Positions 19,258 to 26,459 of a stretch of DNA of 64,000 nucleotides are shown here, one piece after another (position 1 is the stretch's first letter; every line of letters begins with the position of its first letter). This stretch comes from Actinobacteria bacterium 69-20 (GTDB lineage Bacteria; Actinomycetota; Actinomycetes; Mycobacteriales; Nakamurellaceae): NCBI GenBank assembly GCA_001897425.1, contig MKSW01000013.1, forward strand, positions 100,302-164,301. Reading direction: 5' to 3'. Made by a program: the position numbers and the translations under genes. The notes beneath the pieces are model-generated. The model did not search any database. It was not told the DNA's origin and saw only the letters and a list, made by a program, of their open reading frames with translations.

Positions 19258-21546
19258 TCAGCTCGTCGTCAGCTGGGGCGTCGGTTCGCGCTCATCGTGT
19301 CGGAGGTGATCGGCCAGGCGTGCGCCTTCGACGTCGAGCCTCGGCATGATGCGCCGCAGCCAGGCCGGCATCCACCAGGCCTTGTCCCCGAGAAAGGACA
19401 TCAGCGCGGGCACCACCGTCAGCCGGATGAGGAAGGCGTCGATGGTGATCCCGGCGGCCAGCGCGAAGCCGAACTGCTTGACCATCGGGTCCTCGCTGAA
19501 GATGAATCCCGCGAAGACCGACACCATGATGACGGCCGCGGCGACCACGACCCGGCTGGCCTGCGCATATCCGCGGGTGACGGCCGCGTTCCCGACCCGC
19601 CCGTGCACATGCTCCTCGCGCATCGAGCTGACCAGGAACATCTCGTAGTCCATCGCCAGCCCGTACAAGATGCCCGTCACCATGATGGGCAGGAAGCTCA
19701 GGATCGGGCCAGTGGTGTCGAAGCCGAACAGATCTTTGAGCCAGCCCCACTGGAACACCGCGGTCACCGCGCCGAAGGTGGCCCCGATGCTGAGCAGGAA
19801 TCCGAGCGTGGCCTTGAGCGGCACCAGGATGGACCGGAACACCAGCGCCAGCACGATCAGCGACAGCACCACGATGATCGCGATGTAGTAGGGGAAGACG
19901 GCCGCGAGTTTCTCGGAGATGTCGATGTTGACTGCCGTCAGGCCGGCGACACCGACTGATGCGATGCCCGGGCCGAGGTGCTGCGCGCCGCTGTTCCGCA
20001 GCGTGTGCACGAGGTCGATGGTCGTCTGGGATGTCGGCCCCTCGGTGGGGATGACGGTCAGCATGGCGACCGAGCCGTCCGGCGAAACACCCAGCGGCTG
20101 AGCGGTTTCCACGCCACCGATGCCCTCCAGCCCCTTGACCAGACCTGGTAGCTGCGCGGCGCTCAGGCGTGCGCCGTCCCGCGCGGTGACGACGGTGATC
20201 AGCGGCGCGTTGTAGCCCTGGCCGAAGGCTTTCGTGACGGCGTCGTAGGCCTGCCGCTCGTCGGTGTGCAGGTTCGCGGTCGACCCGTCGGACATGCCGA
20301 ACGTCATGGACGCCGCCGGGATCGCCATCACCAAAAGCCCGCCGACGACCACCGCGGTGATGATCCCGCGGGAACGGACGACCCGCCCGGCCCACCGAGT
20401 GGCGGCACCGCTGGAATGACGGTTGACGGCCGCGCGCTCCCGGGCCCGCATGCTGACCAGGTGGTCGCCAACGAGCCGCAGCAGCGCGGGCAGCAGCGTG
20501 AGCGCGATCAGCACCGCGAGCGCGACGGTGACGGCGGCGACCAGGGCCATCGTGGTGAGGAAGGAGATCCCGATCACGGTGAGGCCGGTGAGCGCGATGA
20601 CGACGGTCAGCCCGGCGAAAGTGACTGCGCTACCGGCGGTTCCGATGGATCGGGGCACGGCCTCGGCGGCGGACAGATTCTCCAGCAGCATCAGCCGCCT
20701 CGTCCGGTTGACGATGAACAGCGCGTAGTCCATCCCGACGGCCAGACCGACCATCAGTGCGAGAACCGGTGTGGCCGACGTCAGTTCCACCGAATGGGAC
20801 AGGGCGAGCGCCCCGCCGAGGCCGATGCCGACGCCGATCAACGCGGTGGCCAGCGGCAGGACGGCGGCACGCAGGGAGCCGAGCGTGAGGATGAGCACCA
20901 GCGCGGCGAAGGCGATGCCCAATCCTTCGGAACCGCCGAGCGGAGCGGAGTGCGGTTTCAGTGACTCGGACACCAGGGCCCGGGCGTGCACGCCCTCGGC
21001 ATGCGAGGTCGCGATGGAGACGATCCTGTCGATCGTGCCGCTGGGCAGGTCCTCCACCGGCTCGGTGAGCTGCAGCTGCATGATCGCGACCGACCCGTCG
21101 CCCGAGACGACGATGCCCGGGACCTTGGTGCCGTCGACGGTCAGTGGGTGCGGCTTGGTGGGATCGACGGCGGGCGATGCGGCGCCCGTGGGCGGGGCGA
21201 TCGCCGCCATCGGATCGGGGCGCTGCCGCACCGTGTCGAGGGCGTAGATCCCTGTCGCGGCACCCTGCAACGCCCGCGCGGACTCCCCTTCGTCCAGGCG
21301 ACCCCGGTCGCCCGCCACGAAGACCAGCGACCCCTGCCCGCCGGACATCGCCGGGAACTGGGTGCGCAACTCGTCGAGCACCTGCTGGCTGGGTGTGCCG
21401 TCGATCGTGACGTTCGAGGCGATCTTCCCGCCGCCGTTCGCTACCACGAATCCCACGACGGTCGCCAGGATGAACGCCCAGGCCACGATGACGAGCCATG
21501 GGCGGCGATAGGAGAAACGGCCGAGACGGAACAGGGCGAGCGACAT
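19258..21546 (-). CDS. MMPL/RND-family exporter
   Basis: A 762-residue RND-type transporter with two repeats of a single helix, a large extracytoplasmic domain and five to six helices. The first helix is WLVIVAWAFILATVVGFVVA; the first core includes GLAVGMDYALFIVNRTRRL (residues about 265-285), the conserved GxxxDY motif for proton translocation, and the second core has ITGILYGLAMDYEMFLVSSM. The length fits small actinobacterial MMPL proteins that export lipids or drugs. Its divergence from no other transporter subunit suggests it acts alone. The TetR gene upstream on the same strand is 119 bp away and probably controls it. Substrate not determinable. Confidence 0.93.
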   Translation of the reverse strand: MSLALFRLGRFSYRRPWLVIVAWAFILATVVGFVVANGGGKIASNVTIDGTPSQQVLDELRTQFPAMSGGQGSLVFVAGDRGRLDEGESARALQGAATGIYALDTVRQRPDPMAAIAPPTGAASPAVDPTKPHPLTVDGTKVPGIVVSGDGSVAIMQLQLTEPVEDLPSGTIDRIVSIATSHAEGVHARALVSESLKPHSAPLGGSEGLGIAFAALVLILTLGSLRAAVLPLATALIGVGIGLGGALALSHSVELTSATPVLALMVGLAVGMDYALFIVNRTRRLMLLENLSAAEAVPRSIGTAGSAVTFAGLTVVIALTGLTVIGISFLTTMALVAAVTVALAVLIALTLLPALLRLVGDHLVSMRARERAAVNRHSSGAATRWAGRVVRSRGIITAVVVGGLLVMAIPAASMTFGMSDGSTANLHTDERQAYDAVTKAFGQGYNAPLITVVTARDGARLSAAQLPGLVKGLEGIGGVETAQPLGVSPDGSVAMLTVIPTEGPTSQTTIDLVHTLRNSGAQHLGPGIASVGVAGLTAVNIDISEKLAAVFPYYIAIIVVLSLIVLALVFRSILVPLKATLGFLLSIGATFGAVTAVFQWGWLKDLFGFDTTGPILSFLPIMVTGILYGLAMDYEMFLVSSMREEHVHGRVGNAAVTRGYAQASRVVVAAAVIMVSVFAGFIFSEDPMVKQFGFALAAGITIDAFLIRLTVVPALMSFLGDKAWWMPAWLRRIMPRLDVEGARLADHLRHDEREPTPQLTTS

Positions 21547-21665
21547 GGGTGTGCCTTTCGACAGCGGTTGGTTCCGAACGGTTGGCTTGGGGGAACGGCC
21601 ACGTCGTTCCGAATCGGCGTGGCGGCAGGGTGTATCAGTTGACGTGTCCGAGTGCCGACGCGGGG

Positions 21666-22259
21666 CTAGAAGCCGGACTCCAACTGGGTGAAGACGGTGT
21701 CCAAGAACTCGGGGGTCGCGGCTGCCGAGCCGATATCAGCATCGTTCGGGTCTGCGGCGTTGTCGAGAATGAGCGTGAGCGCTCCATAGGCCGCAGCCAC
21801 CAGGATCGACACCACGATCGGCCGCACACCCTTGCCGACGCGCGACTGGATCAGCTGCGTCGCCTCGCGCCGGATCTGCAGGAAGACCTTGGCCAGGTAG
21901 GGCTCCAACGCGGGGTACCGCCGGGCGAGCGCCGACAGCTGCACCAGCAGCTCGAACTGCCCGCCGGCCATCTGGTGCTTCGCGAGCGCGCGCATCCAGT
22001 CGAGCACGGACGTGCCGTCCGGCTGCGGTGGCATGGTCAAGGCGCCCCCCCGGAGGCGTTCGATGGCGAGTGCGGTGACGGCCTCTTCCTTGCAGGAGTA
22101 GTGGTTCGCGAACGTGCGCCGCGCATAGCCCGCGCGGGTCGTCACCTCGTCGATCGTGAACCCGTCGAGGCCGTACTCGACGAGTAGGTCGAACGCCGCC
22201 TGCGCCAGGTCGTGCGCCACAGCAAGCCGCTTCTTCTCCCGAAGCCCGATGTCCGTCAC
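21666..22259 (-). CDS. TetR-family transcriptional regulator
   Basis: A repressor-like protein of about 197 residues with an N-terminal helix-turn-helix (GFTIDEVTTRAGYARRTFAN, then HYSCKEEAV) and a helical ligand domain. The longer reading from an ATG at 22304 would place the start codon inside a perfect palindrome that looks like its operator, so the GTG at 22259 (MTDIGLREKKRL) is preferred. No strong ribosome-binding site is visible for either. The MMPL exporter lies immediately downstream on the same strand, so the pair resembles a ligand-induced efflux system. The inducer is unknown. Confidence 0.82.
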   Translation of the reverse strand: MTDIGLREKKRLAVAHDLAQAAFDLLVEYGLDGFTIDEVTTRAGYARRTFANHYSCKEEAVTALAIERLRGGALTMPPQPDGTSVLDWMRALAKHQMAGGQFELLVQLSALARRYPALEPYLAKVFLQIRREATQLIQSRVGKGVRPIVVSILVAAAYGALTLILDNAADPNDADIGSAAATPEFLDTVFTQLESGF

Positions 22260-22280
22260 CAGCACACCGTAACAGATCGG

Positions 22281-22304
22281 TGCCCAATGGGCATCAATGC
22301 CCAT
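22281..22304. promoter_or_regulatory. Overlapping palindromes, candidate TetR operator
   Basis: Three alternating half-sites TGCCCA / TGGGCA / TGCCCA produce two overlapping perfect inverted repeats: TGCCCA-A-TGGGCA (22281-22293) and ATGGGCA-TCAA-TGCCCAT (22287-22304). The site lies just upstream of the preferred start of the TetR gene, where autoregulation would act. The match to a specific regulator is inferred from position only. Confidence 0.6.
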
Positions 22305-22444
22305 ACTGCACGGTTGCGATGTGGACCCGAATCGGCCTCCACAGGCCGGCTTGATCTACGTCAAGGCGCCGTGAGCCGGACTTTCGTACGTTTCCGGTGA
22401 GCGTCCGGCGAACCCGTGGGACGCACGCACAGAAAGGCATGACG

Positions 22445-22684
22445 ATGACGACCACTGCTAGCACCCTGACAACGACAGTCCTTCGCGCGGAAGGCTTCTC
22501 GTGCCCCTCTTGCGTCGCCAAGATCGAGAAGAGCGTGGGCCGCGTCCCGGGCGTCGCCGCGGTGAAGGTGTACTTCGCGTCGGCCCGCATCGAGATCCGG
22601 CACGACCCGGCGGTGGCCGACGTGGAGCAACTCGTCGCAGCCGTGGCCAAGGCCGGCTATACGGCGCGCCCGGCCGCGTTCTGA
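22445..22684 (+). CDS. HMA-domain metal chaperone (CopZ-like)
   Basis: A 79-residue ferredoxin-like HMA domain protein. The metal site is GFSCPSCVAKIEK, a CxxC pair in the position of the usual GMTCxxC, followed by VKVYFASARIEIRHDP and the terminal AVAKAGYTARP. These proteins carry soft metal ions, commonly Cu(I) or Zn(II), to a P1B ATPase. The ATG at 22445 is 7 bp after AAAGG and is preferred to the one at 22439. The gene lies 30 bp upstream of a P1B ATPase that lacks its own HMA domain, so it probably supplies the missing domain in trans. Confidence 0.92.
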   Translation: MTTTASTLTTTVLRAEGFSCPSCVAKIEKSVGRVPGVAAVKVYFASARIEIRHDPAVADVEQLVAAVAKAGYTARPAAF

Positions 22685-22714
22685 CGAACACCGGCCCCTA
22701 CGGAGGAGATGATC

Positions 22715-24745
22715 ATGACCCCATCGACGACTTTCCTGGAGAAGGCGTCGGCACACGGCGCCGCGCTGCACAGCCGCCTGCATCACCGCCTGCACCGGAC
22801 TGCCCTGCACCGGACCGTTCTCCGCGGTCTGCACGGGCGATGGGCAGTGCCTGCGCTCGCCGGTTCCGCCATCGCGGTCTCGCTCGCCGCTACCCATGTC
22901 TTCGGCGCCCCACAGTGGGGCGACCTGGTCATGGTCCTCGCGGCGGCCGTCGCCGGCGCGCCGGTACTGGTCAAGGCCGTCCGGGCGCTACGAGCCCGGG
23001 TGATCGGCATCGATCTGCTGGTCGCCATCGCGACCATCGGGGCGATCGTCATCGGCAACTACTGGGAGGCCGCCGCGGTGACCTTCCTGTTCGCGATCGG
23101 CCACGCGCTGGAAGCGGCGACACTCACCAAGACCCGTTCGGCGTTGGCCGAGTTGATCGCCGTCGCACCGGATCTCGCGATCGTCCTGCGAGACGGTGAG
23201 CAGATCGAGATGGCCGCCGAGGCGGTGTCCGCCGGCGAGACGGTCCTGGTGAAGAACGGGGCTAAGGTGCCGGTCGACGGCGTCGTCATCGGCGGGAGTG
23301 GCGCCATCGACGAGGCCTCGATCACCGGTGAATCCGTGCCGGTGGAAAAGCTCGTCGGCGATCGGGTTTTCGCCGGAACGATCTCGATGGGCGGCCTGCT
23401 GCAGGTCCGCGCCAGGGCGGTCGGGGCCGGGACGACCCTGGCTGGCATCATCCGTCGTGTCGAGGAGGCGCAGGATGCCAACGCGAAGGCCCAGGCGTTC
23501 ATGGATCGCTTCTCGAAGTGGTACACCCCGGGGATCGTTCTGCTCGCGGCCGTCGCCGGGATCGTCACCGGCAACATCGATCTCGCGCTCACGCTGCTCG
23601 TCATCGGCTGCCCCGGGGCGCTCGTCATCTCGATCCCGGTGTCGATCGTGGCCGGGATCGGCCGTGGGGCCCGCGACGGCATCCTGATCAAGGGCGGCGA
23701 GTTCCTGGAGACATCGGCCCGCATCGATGTCGTGGCTCTCGACAAGACCGGAACGATCACCGAGGGCAGGCCGCAGGTCGTCGACGTCGTCGCGCTCGCC
23801 GACGGGTTCTCCGACGACGAGGTGCTCGGCCTGGCCGCGCGCGCGGAAGCCGGCTCCGAGCATCCGCTGGCCCGGCCCGTCCTGGAGGCCGCGGCCGGTC
23901 GAGGCGTGCCGGTGCGCGATCTGCCGGAGCATGTCGAACCGATGCCCGGGAAGGGGATCGTCGCCATCGTCGACGGGGCGCGGATCGCGGTCGGGAACCT
24001 GGCACTGTTGGCGTCCGAGGCCGTCACCGATGGCGACATCGCCAGCGCAGCAAGTGTTGTCGACCGGCTTGCGGCGCGCGGCACGACGCCGATGCTGGTC
24101 CTTCGGGACAGGATGCTGATCGGCGTCATTGCCGTCGCGGACCAGATCCGGCGGGATGCCGCCGAGATGGTCACGCGCCTGCATCGCGCGGGCGTGCGGA
24201 AGGTCGTCATGCTGACCGGTGACGTGGCGACCGTGGCGGAAGCCGTCGGCCGGCGCGTCGGCATCGACGAGGTGCGCTCCGGGCTGCTGCCCGAGGACAA
24301 ACTCGCCGCCGTCCAGGAATGGCAGCGGCGCGGCCACACGGTCGCCATGGTCGGGGACGGCGTCAACGACGCCCCGGCGCTCGCCGCCGCGGATATCGGG
24401 GTCGCGATGGGCGTCGCCGGGACCGGCGTGGCGATCGAGACCGCCGACATCGCGCTGATGACGGACGACCTACTCAAGATGCCCCAAGCGATCTCGCTGG
24501 CCCGGCGCACCGTCAACAACATGCGGCAGAACATCGCGATCGCCCTGGCGACCGTCGCGCTACTGCTCGCCGGCGTCCTCTTCGGCGGGGTGACGATGTC
24601 GATCGGCATGCTCGTCCACGAGACATCGGTGCTGATCGTGATCGTGAACGCGATGCGGCTGATGCGCCCCGCGGCGGCAACTGCCGGTGCTCACGGCTCG
24701 GACGCCAAGCCCATCAACGCATCCGCGTCTGTGATCCGGATCTGA
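22715..24745 (+). CDS. P1B-type heavy-metal-translocating ATPase with CPG motif
   Basis: A 676-residue pump. Motifs in order: actuator ASITGESVPVEK, the membrane metal motif GCPGALVISIPVSIVAGIG (C299-P300-G301), phosphorylation site DKTGTITEG with D343, the HP motif SEHPLARP, and [20 protein letters not shown]. The intramembrane motif is CPG, whereas most Cu or Zn pumps have CPC; loss of the second Cys may alter metal choice. There is no N-terminal HMA domain. Instead residues about 13-40 are His/Arg-rich (LHSRLHHRLHRTALHRT), a possible metal-binding tail. The ATG at 22715 sits 6 bp after GGAGGAG. The last 55 bp overlap the convergent Crp/Fnr gene. Confidence 0.93.
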   Translation: MTPSTTFLEKASAHGAALHSRLHHRLHRTALHRTVLRGLHGRWAVPALAGSAIAVSLAATHVFGAPQWGDLVMVLAAAVAGAPVLVKAVRALRARVIGIDLLVAIATIGAIVIGNYWEAAAVTFLFAIGHALEAATLTKTRSALAELIAVAPDLAIVLRDGEQIEMAAEAVSAGETVLVKNGAKVPVDGVVIGGSGAIDEASITGESVPVEKLVGDRVFAGTISMGGLLQVRARAVGAGTTLAGIIRRVEEAQDANAKAQAFMDRFSKWYTPGIVLLAAVAGIVTGNIDLALTLLVIGCPGALVISIPVSIVAGIGRGARDGILIKGGEFLETSARIDVVALDKTGTITEGRPQVVDVVALADGFSDDEVLGLAARAEAGSEHPLARPVLEAAAGRGVPVRDLPEHVEPMPGKGIVAIVDGARIAVGNLALLASEAVTDGDIASAASVVDRLAARGTTPMLVLRDRMLIGVIAVADQIRRDAAEMVTRLHRAGVRKVVMLTGDVATVAEAVGRRVGIDEVRSGLLPEDKLAAVQEWQRRGHTVAMVGDGVNDAPALAAADIGVAMGVAGTGVAIETADIALMTDDLLKMPQAISLARRTVNNMRQNIAIALATVALLLAGVLFGGVTMSIGMLVHETSVLIVIVNAMRLMRPAAATAGAHGSDAKPINASASVIRI

Positions 24746-25452
24746 CGCGACGCATCGGTCACGATCACCCCGGAATCGCTCAGCCGGCGCAACTGCCTGC
24801 TGAGTGATTCCGGGGTGGTGTCCAGCAGCGACGCGATGTCCTTCTTCGCAAGGGGTAGCTCGATCGTCATACCCGCCGCATCCACCCGCCCCGGTAGCGA
24901 AAGTAAGTAGTCCGCCAACCGTGAGCTCACGTCGCCGGAAATCACTGAGACCAGCCGATTCTCGGTCTCCACCAGGCGGCGGCTGACGGTCTGCAGCATC
25001 GTCAGGCCGATCGAGGGGTGGATGCGGACCAGGCGATCCAGGTCCGCGTGCCGGAAGACGCACATGCTTCCCGCTTCCAGCGCGGTCGCGAAATGATCCG
25101 GTCGGCTGCCGGTGAGCAGGGCGGATTCGCCGAAGAAGTCGCCGGGGCCGAGCACCCGGAGGATCTGCTCGCGCCCATCGGCGTCGACCCGGGAGATCTT
25201 CAGTGCGCCGGTGTGCACCACCATCAGCTGCGCGCGATCCGATCCCGGTGCATAGACCGCGTCCCCCCGATCGAAACGGGTCGGGCGCGCCACGCTCGCC
25301 ACGTCGCGCTGGTCGGCGGTGGGCAGCGACTGGAACAGCGGAACCCGGGCGACGCACAGGTCCTCGCCGTCATGAGCGGCGGGCGCGTGGTGATCGTCGT
25401 GCTGGTGGCCGTCATTGTTGCGACCGGCGTCGGTTCCGCGATGCGGCGTCAT
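24691..25452 (-). CDS. Crp/Fnr-family transcriptional regulator
   Basis: A 253-residue regulator with a cyclic-nucleotide-type beta-barrel domain (about 40-155; GALKISRVDADGREQILRVL and GPGDFFGESALLTG) and a C-terminal winged helix with recognition helix ASLLDTTPESLSRQLRRL. The N-terminus (DGHQHDDHHAPAAHDGE) is rich in His and Asp, unlike typical Crp or Fnr, and suggests metal binding. Only one Cys lies near the N-terminus, so an FNR-type Fe-S cluster is unlikely. The gene overlaps the 3' end of the P1B ATPase gene on the other strand. Regulation of the adjacent metal module is inferred from position. Confidence 0.86.
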   Translation of the reverse strand: MTPHRGTDAGRNNDGHQHDDHHAPAAHDGEDLCVARVPLFQSLPTADQRDVASVARPTRFDRGDAVYAPGSDRAQLMVVHTGALKISRVDADGREQILRVLGPGDFFGESALLTGSRPDHFATALEAGSMCVFRHADLDRLVRIHPSIGLTMLQTVSRRLVETENRLVSVISGDVSSRLADYLLSLPGRVDAAGMTIELPLAKKDIASLLDTTPESLSRQLRRLSDSGVIVTDASRQIRITDADALMGLASEP

Positions 25453-25490
25453 TCACTCACCACTTCCAGCCGAGCGGGCGGGTATCCGAC

Positions 25491-25797
25491 ATGAGTATCG
25501 CCACGAATCGACGTCATCGCAGATATCGGACCGCAGGCGGTCACCTTGCTGGACGATCCGGCCGCGGGCGCCCGCGTCTACAAGATCGCCAACGAGAGCG
25601 CGGTGACGGCGCAGATCGAAAGCGCCCTGGCGCGCTGCTTGCGCCGCCGCCGCGATTCCGGCCGGGATCGCCGCATGGCAGGAGTCGAATCCGACCGCCG
25701 CCGCCATCGATGCCGACGCAAGACAGACCCTGATCGACGTCGTGCTGGCCATCGTCGACCCCGACTCGGCGCGCGGGCCGAGTCCTCGCGTCGCGTA
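25491..25797 (+). pseudogene. Possible frameshifted small ORF, family unknown
   Basis: Protein-like stretches in different frames join end to end: MSIAT, then IDVIADIGPQAVTLLDDPAA and KIANESAVTAQIESAL, then PAGIAAWQESNPTAAAID with LIDVVLAIVDPD before a TAA at 25795-25797. Two frame changes would be needed for one continuous reading. No family was recognised. It may be a decayed gene, or these may be chance open segments of high-GC DNA. The gap between the Crp gene and the toxin gene otherwise holds nothing clear. Confidence 0.3.
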
Positions 25798-25820
25798 ATA
25801 CATTGCTATACACTCAATTG

Positions 25821-26144
25821 ATGGAACTGATCTGGAGCGACGAGGACGCCCAGTACGTTCGCAACCGCTCGAATCGGTATCCGAGCGCACTCGACATCGA
25901 GCCGGAATGGACCCAGGAGGCGGTCGATGACGAACACTGCGTCAAACTCAATCCTTACCCAAGATCACGCGTCGGGGCGACCGGCTACATCGGTTACTCG
26001 CCGTCGGCGAAGCATGTATTAGTCGTTATCGCGTATGCCGATCTCGACGGAGGCATGCACGGCATGAACTCGTGGCCGGCCAGCGGGCGAGACTTGGCCA
26101 CATACCGAAAGGCAGTGGAAGACGATGAACAAGCTCGACAATAA
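25821..26144 (+). CDS. Small toxin-like protein (BrnT/RelE-like)
   Basis: A 107-residue protein beginning MELIWSDEDAQYVRNRSNRY, with SRVGATGYIGYSPSAKHVLV and a SWPASGRDLATYR tail, the general layout of BrnT-like ribonuclease toxins (N-terminal strand/helix, central sheet, C-terminal helix). The next gene overlaps it by 20 bp and encodes a ribbon-helix-helix protein, the toxin-first order seen in brnTA loci. Sequence similarity to characterised BrnT is weak by eye, so activity is inferred from size, fold impression and gene order. The ATG at 25821 was chosen over a TTG at 25803 because family-like sequence begins there. Confidence 0.7.
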   Translation: MELIWSDEDAQYVRNRSNRYPSALDIEPEWTQEAVDDEHCVKLNPYPRSRVGATGYIGYSPSAKHVLVVIAYADLDGGMHGMNSWPASGRDLATYRKAVEDDEQARQ

Positions 26145-26388
26145 AACCGAAGAGGCGGCGCGCACCGATGCCCGCGCGCTTGAGGCCTACGCAGACTCCG
26201 ACGAACCGTACCCCGCTGACGTGAAGATCAGTCGACCGAATCGGCCCAGCCGTATGTTCAACGTCCGACTAAGCGACGAGCAGTATGAGGAAATCACGGA
26301 TCTGGCACGCAAGCGGCATCTTCCTGCGTCGACCATGGCCAGGTCGTGGCTCCTCGAACGACTCGACCGAGAACGCCCCGCCAGCTGA
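26125..26388 (+). CDS. Ribbon-helix-helix antitoxin-like protein
   Basis: An 87-residue protein with a disordered acidic N-terminus and a C-terminal ribbon-helix-helix: RMFNVRLSDEQYEEITDLAR followed by KRHLPASTMARSWLLERL. Such proteins bind DNA as dimers, repress their own operon and neutralise the cognate toxin with a flexible segment. The ATG overlaps the toxin gene by 20 bp, ensuring coupled translation. The antitoxin-second arrangement fits brnTA-like systems. Confidence 0.8.
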   Translation: MNKLDNKTEEAARTDARALEAYADSDEPYPADVKISRPNRPSRMFNVRLSDEQYEEITDLARKRHLPASTMARSWLLERLDRERPAS

Positions 26389-26459
26389 GTAGAGTGCTCT
26401 CGGTCCGCACGCGGCCAGGATGACGGGTACCGGGGCCGGGCTGCCGATATCGTGTGCCG

